This document shows, piece after piece, positions 5,954-9,792 of a DNA stretch of 9,792 nt (positions are counted from its first letter, which is position 1; the number at the start of each line of letters is the position of its first letter). The notes under the pieces were generated by a model. It saw nothing but the letters and a program-made list of their open reading frames with translations, searched no databases and was not told where the DNA came from. Position numbers and translations under genes: made by a program. Source of the stretch: SKLM01 sp964542755. Its GTDB lineage: Bacteria > Chloroflexota > Anaerolineae > B4-G1. The stretch lies in contig CAZIWL010000157.1 of the NCBI GenBank assembly GCA_964542755.1, forward strand, positions 1 to 9,792, given 5' to 3'.

Positions 5954-5977
5954 CAGGAAGAGGGGGTGAAGTGTCAT
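5948..5977 (-). promoter_or_regulatory. Candidate promoter of the membrane protein-flavodoxin operon
   Basis: On the minus strand ATGACA (5977-5972, five of six matches to consensus) and TATGCT (5953-5948, four of six) are 18 bp apart, giving a start near 5941 and a leader of about 40 bases. The -10 overlaps the nested dyad. A small hairpin, 5975-5982 with 5987-5994 around AAAA on the plus strand, sits just upstream and may mark the end of the LuxR transcript. Confidence 0.4.
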
Positions 5978-6036
5978 CCACCAAAAGGTGAATGGAGGGG
6001 GGTGAATACCGATGGGAGAAGGCGCGGGGAGGGGTT

Positions 6037-8385
6037 CTAGAGGAGATCGAGCTCTCGCGCCCGGGCAACTGCCTGGGTGCGGCGGTGCACCTCAAGCTTG
6101 CCGTAGAGGTGGTTGATNNNNNNNNNNNNNNNNNNNNNNNNNNNNNNNNNNNNNNNNNNNNNNNNNNNNNNNNNNNNNNNNNNNNNNNNNNNNNNNNNNN
6201 NNNNNNNNNNNNNNNNNTGATCGGGGCGGCTCAAGAAGGTGAGGACCTGCGACAGGGTGACATAGGTCTCCAAGCGGGCGTACGTCGGCCCGTCATCGGC
6301 TGAGAGGTTGTGGGCCGCGATCCACGCCTTGGCGGCCGCAGCGTCTCGTCGGGCCACGGTCAGCAACCCTTTGCGGGCTGTCAACAGGTTGACGATGCGG
6401 GGATGAATACCCCGTTCTCGACAGAGATCGCTGGCGGCGCGGAGGGCGTCATCGGCCTGAGCGGTATCGCCGTGGGCGCGGAGGCCGCGCGCCAGAGAGA
6501 CGTAGTTGCTGGCAAGGAGTCCCGCATTGTAGTTGGCGCGCCCCAGCTCGACGCCTTGTTTCAGGAATCGCAGCGCGGTATCGAGCTCGTTCCACTCATA
6601 GTGAAGGTCGCCCAGCCGGCCGCAGATATCGGCGGCGATGGGGGGGAGGTCTCCGCCGAGAGCTGAGAGGTTCTCAATGGCCTCGCGGCAGGTCCGGGCC
6701 GCCCGCCGCAACTGACCGCGGGAGACGTGGATGCGGCAGAGGGCGCTGACGGAGGGGGCGACGATGTGGAGGACGTCGGCAGCGCGTCCCAGGGCGATCG
6801 CTTCGCTGAAGGCGTCGGCGGCACCCTCCAGGTCGTTGCCCAGACGGCGGGCGTTGCCCAGCGTGTAGGCCGCGATGCTGCGGCCGATGGCGTCGTCAGC
6901 GGGCAATCGGTCCAGCGCCTCCTGTGCGTGCTCGACGGCTGACGGAGCATCAGGCAGTTCGACGGCGCGGTAGGCCCTGATGGATGCGGCGGCTCCCAGG
7001 ACGGCGTCTCGGCGATCCGTAGATGGGGCCGTAGGGGCGAGCTGCTCGGCGCGCTCCAGGTGGGGCAAGGCGAGATCCCAACGGCCGTTGAGGAGCCTGA
7101 CCCAGGCGGCGTGCAGGCAGAGCTCAGGCCGGCGGTGGAGCAGGCCGTCTGGCAGCCTCTCCAGCCAGGCGAGGAGCCGGGGCAGCTCACCGCGGGCGAG
7201 ACAGGCTGGGGCAGCGTCGTCGATCAGATCCGCTGCTCGATCGGTGTCGCCGGAGGCGAAGGCGTGGTGGATGGCCTCGTCGGGGAGGTCGTGATCCTGG
7301 TACCATACGCTGGCCCGCCGGTGGAGCGTCTGCTCCGGCGCACACCCCAGATGCTGGCCGATCGCTGTGAGCTGGTGGCGCAGGAGGTCGGCGAAGAGAT
7401 GATGATACCGGTACCACTGTCGTTTGTCGTCCAGGGGGACCAGAAAGAGGTTGTCGTGCTCGAGCTGTGCCAGCGTTCCGGCGCTGTCATCGTGGCCGGT
7501 GACGGCCTCGCAGAGTCCGCTCGTCATGCGGTCCAGGATAGAGGTCTGGAGCAGGAAGGCCTGAAGGTGCTCGGGCTGTCGATGGAGCACCTCCTCGACC
7601 AGGTAGTCCAGAACATAGCGGTTGCTCCCGGCGAACTCGCGTATGAAGGCCGCCGCGTCGGGGCGACCGCGGAGAGTGAGGGCCGCGAGCTGGAGCCCGG
7701 TGATCCAGCCCTCGGTGCGGGTCTCCAGGGCGTCGATCTCGTCCTCGCTGAGGTCCAGGTCCAGGACGCGGTTGAAGAGGGCGACAGCCTCCTCCTCGGA
7801 GAAGCGCAGTTGGGCGGCGCGCACTTCGGTGATCTGCCGTCGGCCCCGGAGCCGGGGGAGGGGGAGCGGCGGATCCGTACGCGAGGTGATGATCAGGTGG
7901 AGGTGCGGAGGGGCGTGCTCCATGAGGAAGGCGAGGGACGCATGGAGCTCCTGGCGGCGGATGGTGTGGAAGTCGTCGAGAACGAGAAGGAGTGGGGTGG
8001 AGTGCTGATTGAGATCGTTGATGAGCTGGGTGATGATTTCCTCGAGCGGGGGACGCTGGGAGGCACGGAGCGCAATCAGCGCGCCCTTACCGAGATCCTC
8101 GTTGACGGTGTTGAGAGCGGCAATGATGTAGGTCCAGAAGCGCGACGTTTCATTGTCCTTGTCGTCCAGGGAGAGCCAGGCCGCGTGCGATGCGTGTTGC
8201 TCAGAGCTCGCCAGCCAGGTGGCGACGAGGGTGGTCTTGCCGAAGCCCGCGGGGGCGGAGACGAGGATGAGTTTGTGGGACAGGCAGAGGGCCTCATCGA
8301 GACGGTGGTGGAGATGGGGGCGGTCGACGAGATCCTGACGCGGAGCGGGGCGGTGGAGTTTGGTGGTCAGTAGGGGTGGGTGCAT
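6037..8385 (-). CDS. LuxR-family ATP-binding regulator (LAL/MalT type), interrupted by assembly gap
   Basis: A large STAND-type regulator. The N-terminal LLTTKLHRPAPR and LVDRPHLHHRLDEAL are typical of LAL proteins. Walker A is APAGFGKTT (44-52), Walker B LLLVLDDFH (132-140), followed by a sensor stretch IITSRTDPPLPLPRLRGR (165-182). A winged-helix-like arm and TPR-type helical repeats occupy roughly 330-720. The final 26 residues, including YGKLEVHRRTQAVARAREL, are the last helix of a GerE/LuxR helix-turn-helix. The rest of that DNA-binding domain lies in the 100-N gap. The C-terminus is therefore unreadable and the true length unknown: 34 masked codons are too few for the linker and helix-turn-helix seen in relatives. 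Known members are ATP-dependent activators responding to small ligands. It probably regulates the downstream minus-strand operon (inference). The start lacks a ribosome binding site and may be leaderless. Confidence 0.92.
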   Translation of the reverse strand: MHPPLLTTKLHRPAPRQDLVDRPHLHHRLDEALCLSHKLILVSAPAGFGKTTLVATWLASSEQHASHAAWLSLDDKDNETSRFWTYIIAALNTVNEDLGKGALIALRASQRPPLEEIITQLINDLNQHSTPLLLVLDDFHTIRRQELHASLAFLMEHAPPHLHLIITSRTDPPLPLPRLRGRRQITEVRAAQLRFSEEEAVALFNRVLDLDLSEDEIDALETRTEGWITGLQLAALTLRGRPDAAAFIREFAGSNRYVLDYLVEEVLHRQPEHLQAFLLQTSILDRMTSGLCEAVTGHDDSAGTLAQLEHDNLFLVPLDDKRQWYRYHHLFADLLRHQLTAIGQHLGCAPEQTLHRRASVWYQDHDLPDEAIHHAFASGDTDRAADLIDDAAPACLARGELPRLLAWLERLPDGLLHRRPELCLHAAWVRLLNGRWDLALPHLERAEQLAPTAPSTDRRDAVLGAAASIRAYRAVELPDAPSAVEHAQEALDRLPADDAIGRSIAAYTLGNARRLGNDLEGAADAFSEAIALGRAADVLHIVAPSVSALCRIHVSRGQLRRAARTCREAIENLSALGGDLPPIAADICGRLGDLHYEWNELDTALRFLKQGVELGRANYNAGLLASNYVSLARGLRAHGDTAQADDALRAASDLCRERGIHPRIVNLLTARKGLLTVARRDAAAAKAWIAAHNLSADDGPTYARLETYVTLSQVLTFLSRPDXXXXXXXXXXXXXXXXXXXXXXXXXXXXXXXXXXINHLYGKLEVHRRTQAVARARELDLL
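6118..6217. other. Assembly gap (100 N)
   Basis: Exactly 100 N, the usual placeholder for a scaffold gap of unknown size. It lies inside the LuxR-type gene. The reading frame happens to continue across it, but the real missing length is probably greater. Confidence 0.98.
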
Positions 8386-8392
8386 GGGGGTG

Positions 8393-8422
8393 ATGATAGC
8401 ATGGGTGGGAGGTTTGGGCCAA
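8393..8422 (-). promoter_or_regulatory. Candidate leaderless promoter of the LuxR-type gene
   Basis: TTGGCC (8422-8417) and TATCAT (8398-8393) on the minus strand are 18 bp apart, matching four and five of six consensus bases. Seven bases separate the -10 from the ATG at 8385, so transcription would start at or next to the start codon. This fits the absence of any Shine-Dalgarno sequence there. Confidence 0.45.
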
Positions 8423-8473
8423 CGGGTCGGCCGGGAGAGGGGTTAGTGGCAGCGTAGTCCATATTCTGAAGTG

Positions 8474-8501
8474 CGTAAGGCGTAATGCGTGGGGCGACGG
8501 G
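8474..8501. repeat. Second heptamer tandem array, four units
   Basis: CGTAAGG, CGTAATG, CGTGGGG and CGACGGG follow each other with a 7-bp period, in the same orientation as the array at 4184-4246. It lies between the tRNA-Sec gene and the LuxR-type gene. I see nothing else in 8423-8515. Confidence 0.65.
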
Positions 8502-8515
8502 GATGCGTTGAGAGG

Positions 8516-8610
8516 CGGGAGTGGATGGGAGTCGAACCCACCGCGGCTTGCCTATGCAACCCGCCACCAGTTTTGAAGACTGGGGGAGCCACCGGGCCCC
8601 AACCACCCCC
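8516..8610 (-). tRNA. selC: tRNA-Sec (anticodon UCA)
   Basis: The minus strand folds as a bacterial selenocysteine tRNA. It has an 8-bp acceptor (8603-8610 with 8517-8524, one G-U) and a 6-bp D stem (8595-8600 with 8585-8590) closed by a CGGT loop. A 5-bp anticodon stem (8579-8583 with 8567-8571) carries the loop CTTCAAA, with anticodon TCA at 8576-8574. The long variable arm (8564-8556 with 8551-8543, one mismatch) has an ATAG loop, and the 5-bp T stem (8537-8541 with 8525-8529) carries TTCGACT. The 8+5 acceptor-T stack, 6-bp D stem and UCA anticodon exclude tRNA-Ser or tRNA-Leu. The discriminator is G (8516). The following bases read CCT, so CCA is not encoded. It delivers selenocysteine to UGA codons with SelB. 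No selA, selB, selD or selenoprotein gene is visible in this window. Confidence 0.95.
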
Positions 8611-8621
8611 ACGGCATGGTA

Positions 8622-8650
8622 AGAATAACGCAATTGGGTGGATTCGTCAA
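8622..8650 (-). promoter_or_regulatory. Near-consensus promoter of the tRNA-Sec gene
   Basis: TTGACG (8650-8645) and TATTCT (8627-8622) on the minus strand are spaced by exactly 17 bp, five and four of six matches, with the mature tRNA 5' end 11 bases after the -10. This is the best sigma70-type promoter in the window and supports an independently transcribed single tRNA gene. No T-rich terminator follows the tRNA. Confidence 0.75.
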
Positions 8651-8857
8651 GCAAGCGAGGCTGGGGCGATGTAGTGCTTGGTCGAACGCCAACCTTGTGA
8701 AGCCGCAGGCAGGCGATGCACTAGGCACGGGTGCGGGCTGCGGACAAGGCTTGTTCAAGCGTCCACGGTAAGACCTTAGCAAGGTGTGCGCAGACAGGGC
8801 TGAGGTCGGCGACCGGCGGGTGGTGATGGGTCAGGTCGGGTGGGGCCCAGGGAAGTC
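8651..8857. other. Intergenic stretch without supported gene
   Basis: No reading frame here has codon usage like the neighbours. TAGTGC (8671-8676) and GCACTA (8716-8721 approximately) form a distant 6-bp inverted pair, and ACAAGGCTTGT is a small imperfect palindrome near 8740. Neither is strong enough to name. The stretch separates the tRNA-Sec promoter from the 3' end of the gene at 8858. Confidence 0.5.
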
Positions 8858-9379
8858 TCACTCAGAGCTTTCTTGTCGGTGGATCAACCGCTCCGCCAGC
8901 TCCGGCACGGCCTCCAACGTGGCGATGAGCTGCTCGACCTGGCCCCGGGCGAGCTTGATCTTGTAGCCCCGAATCTCCCACTGGACGGCGCCTGTCAGGT
9001 CGTCCGCGACTGACGTCAGGCTATGGTTTTCGCCGGCCCACAGCTCGCTCGAGGTATCCCGGGGCCCCTCGTCGAATTCGGCGTCAGCTGATGGCGCGAT
9101 CCCCTCGCGAAGCGCCTGCACGAAGGCCCTCCGATCCTGCTCGGCCAACCCAGCGCTCCTGCGCGCCGTGGCGGCGGGAACGACGGCGCGGACGCTGTAG
9201 GCGTAGGGCCGGGCGGTCTGTCCCGATACGGAGGCATTCGGCGACGGCGCCGGACGCGGGCCGGTGCCATTCGAGCTCCACCGGATGAGTCGGATCTGGA
9301 GTTGGATCGCGGGGTGAGGCGATGGCAGCTCTCCCCGGAGCATACGTGCGATAGAGGTGTGGGTGGTTGACGGCATCAT
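8858..9379 (-). CDS. Hypothetical protein, 173 aa or the 3' part of a frameshifted gene
   Basis: I do not recognise this protein. Codon usage supports translation of its second half: from about residue 50 onward nearly every third position is G or C, as in the other genes here. The C-terminal 100 residues look like a folded soluble domain, with RRAFVQALREGIAP, then WEIRGYKIKLARGQVEQLIA and an amphipathic LEAVPELAERLI (about 155-166). The N-terminal 50 residues are proline/serine-rich and less convincing. The ATG-ATG start at 9379 has no clear ribosome binding site. Another reading frame starting at 9548, just behind a good -10, shows gene-like codon use down to about 9235 and would join this frame after a single-base shift. 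The true gene may therefore be 8858-9548. No membrane segment or known motif is seen. Confidence 0.5.
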   Translation of the reverse strand: MMPSTTHTSIARMLRGELPSPHPAIQLQIRLIRWSSNGTGPRPAPSPNASVSGQTARPYAYSVRAVVPAATARRSAGLAEQDRRAFVQALREGIAPSADAEFDEGPRDTSSELWAGENHSLTSVADDLTGAVQWEIRGYKIKLARGQVEQLIATLEAVPELAERLIHRQESSE

Positions 9380-9552
9380 TCCGGCCCCAGACTATGCGTC
9401 CAGCGATGCCCGGAGAGACCAAGGGGCAGGGGAGCGAGTTCGGTCCCTCCTTGTCGTGGGTGATCCACGTGGCGGTCTGTGCGGAGACAGGTTGACAGGT
9501 CCGCTCCATCCGAGTGTCTTTGGACGACTTCGCTAGTGACAGGCACATGGTG

Positions 9553-9581
9553 AGTATAACACAGTCGAGGGTGCTTGTCTG
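9553..9581 (-). promoter_or_regulatory. Candidate extended -10 promoter upstream of the hypothetical gene
   Basis: On the minus strand TATACT (9558-9553) preceded by TG at the extended -10 position lies 17 bp from CAGACA (9581-9576). An ATG at 9548 follows after only four bases, so a transcript from here would be nearly leaderless. It supports a gene start at 9548 rather than 9379. Confidence 0.45.
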
Positions 9582-9591
9582 TCGTTTAGGT

Positions 9592-9632
9592 TAGACTCTT
9601 TTGTGGCGCGCGCTAGACTCTTCTTGTGGCGC
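9592..9632. repeat. Tandem pair of ~18-19 bp repeats
   Basis: TAGACTCTTTTGTGGCGC (9592-9609) is repeated as TAGACTCTTCTTGTGGCGC (9614-9632), differing by one inserted C and separated by GCGC. It lies upstream of the candidate promoter for the minus-strand hypothetical gene. It could be a paired regulator site or multiple terminal repeats of an insertion sequence. No transposase is readable nearby. Confidence 0.6.
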
Positions 9633-9792
9633 ATGTCAGATTACGCGCGTTACCCATTGGGTGCGGACTACACCAGGTATCCACATGGCCAGCGGAGCTG
9701 TGACCGGCGCGCGAGGGCAAGGTGCTCGGACGGTCCCCCACTGGTGGTACCACAGGCTTGCTATGGAGACCCCGCCTGGATAGGCGAGGGTG
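9633..9792. other. Right-end stretch without supported gene; palindrome and hairpin
   Basis: No convincing gene is seen. GTGGTACCAC (9744-9753) is a perfect 10-bp palindrome within GGTGGTACCACAGG, which resembles the T-box core GGTGGNACCRCG. CCCCGCCT (9770-9777) and AGGCGAGG (9782-9789) form a hairpin with one mismatch and a GGAT loop. Together they could belong to a leader for a plus-strand gene beyond the window, but an upstream Stem I was not recognised. Confidence 0.3.

Noticed and set aside
7060..8373. 437-residue plus-strand reading frame opposite the LuxR-type gene
   Set aside because: Composition is dominated by Glu, Gly and Val as expected from antisense reading of a GC-rich gene; the minus strand has Walker A and B and LAL motifs.
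8489..8674. Short plus-strand frame over the tRNA region
   Set aside because: It coincides with a complete tRNA-Sec fold on the other strand.
9601..9783. 60-residue plus-strand frame at the right end
   Set aside because: GTG/ATG-type start without ribosome binding site, no motif, and overlap with the tandem repeat.

Overview
The window is GC-rich and bacterial, most likely from Chloroflexota (inference). The main reasons are a large LAL/MalT-type LuxR regulator with an N-terminus I associate with that phylum, a roughly 70-residue companion protein of a kind I recall from there, and degenerate 7-bp tandem arrays between genes. The sequence is a draft assembly: exactly 100 N (6118-6217) interrupt one gene. 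A tRNA-Sec gene shows that the organism reads UGA as selenocysteine somewhere in its genome.

Left part (1-4076): the first 26 codons of a PucR-type regulator run off the left edge on the minus strand. Divergent from it is a plus-strand three-gene operon: a metal-dependent amidohydrolase, an M20 (ArgE/DapE-type) deacylase/amidohydrolase, and a polytopic membrane protein built from two similar five-helix halves. A long RNA-type hairpin lies between genes 1 and 2, genes 2 and 3 overlap by ATGA, and a terminator-like hairpin follows gene 3. The simplest reading is import of a cyclic or acylated nitrogen compound, ring or amide opening by the amidohydrolase, and a second hydrolysis by the M20 enzyme, under PucR control. 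The substrate cannot be read from the sequence. This is the best candidate for an undescribed system here.

Middle (4077-4491): a gene-free stretch containing a 12-bp inverted repeat, a nine-unit heptamer array and a REP-like hairpin.

Minus-strand block (8385 down to 4492): a LuxR/LAL ATP-binding regulator whose DNA-binding domain is mostly lost in the N gap, then a four-helix membrane protein, a HemG-like flavodoxin and a 71-residue protein. The last three form a tight operon preceded by a nested inverted repeat that abuts the ribosome binding site.

Right part (8423-9792): a second heptamer array, the tRNA-Sec gene with a near-consensus promoter, an unrecognised minus-strand gene that may be frameshifted upstream, a tandem pair of about 18-19 bp repeats, and an end region with no supported gene.
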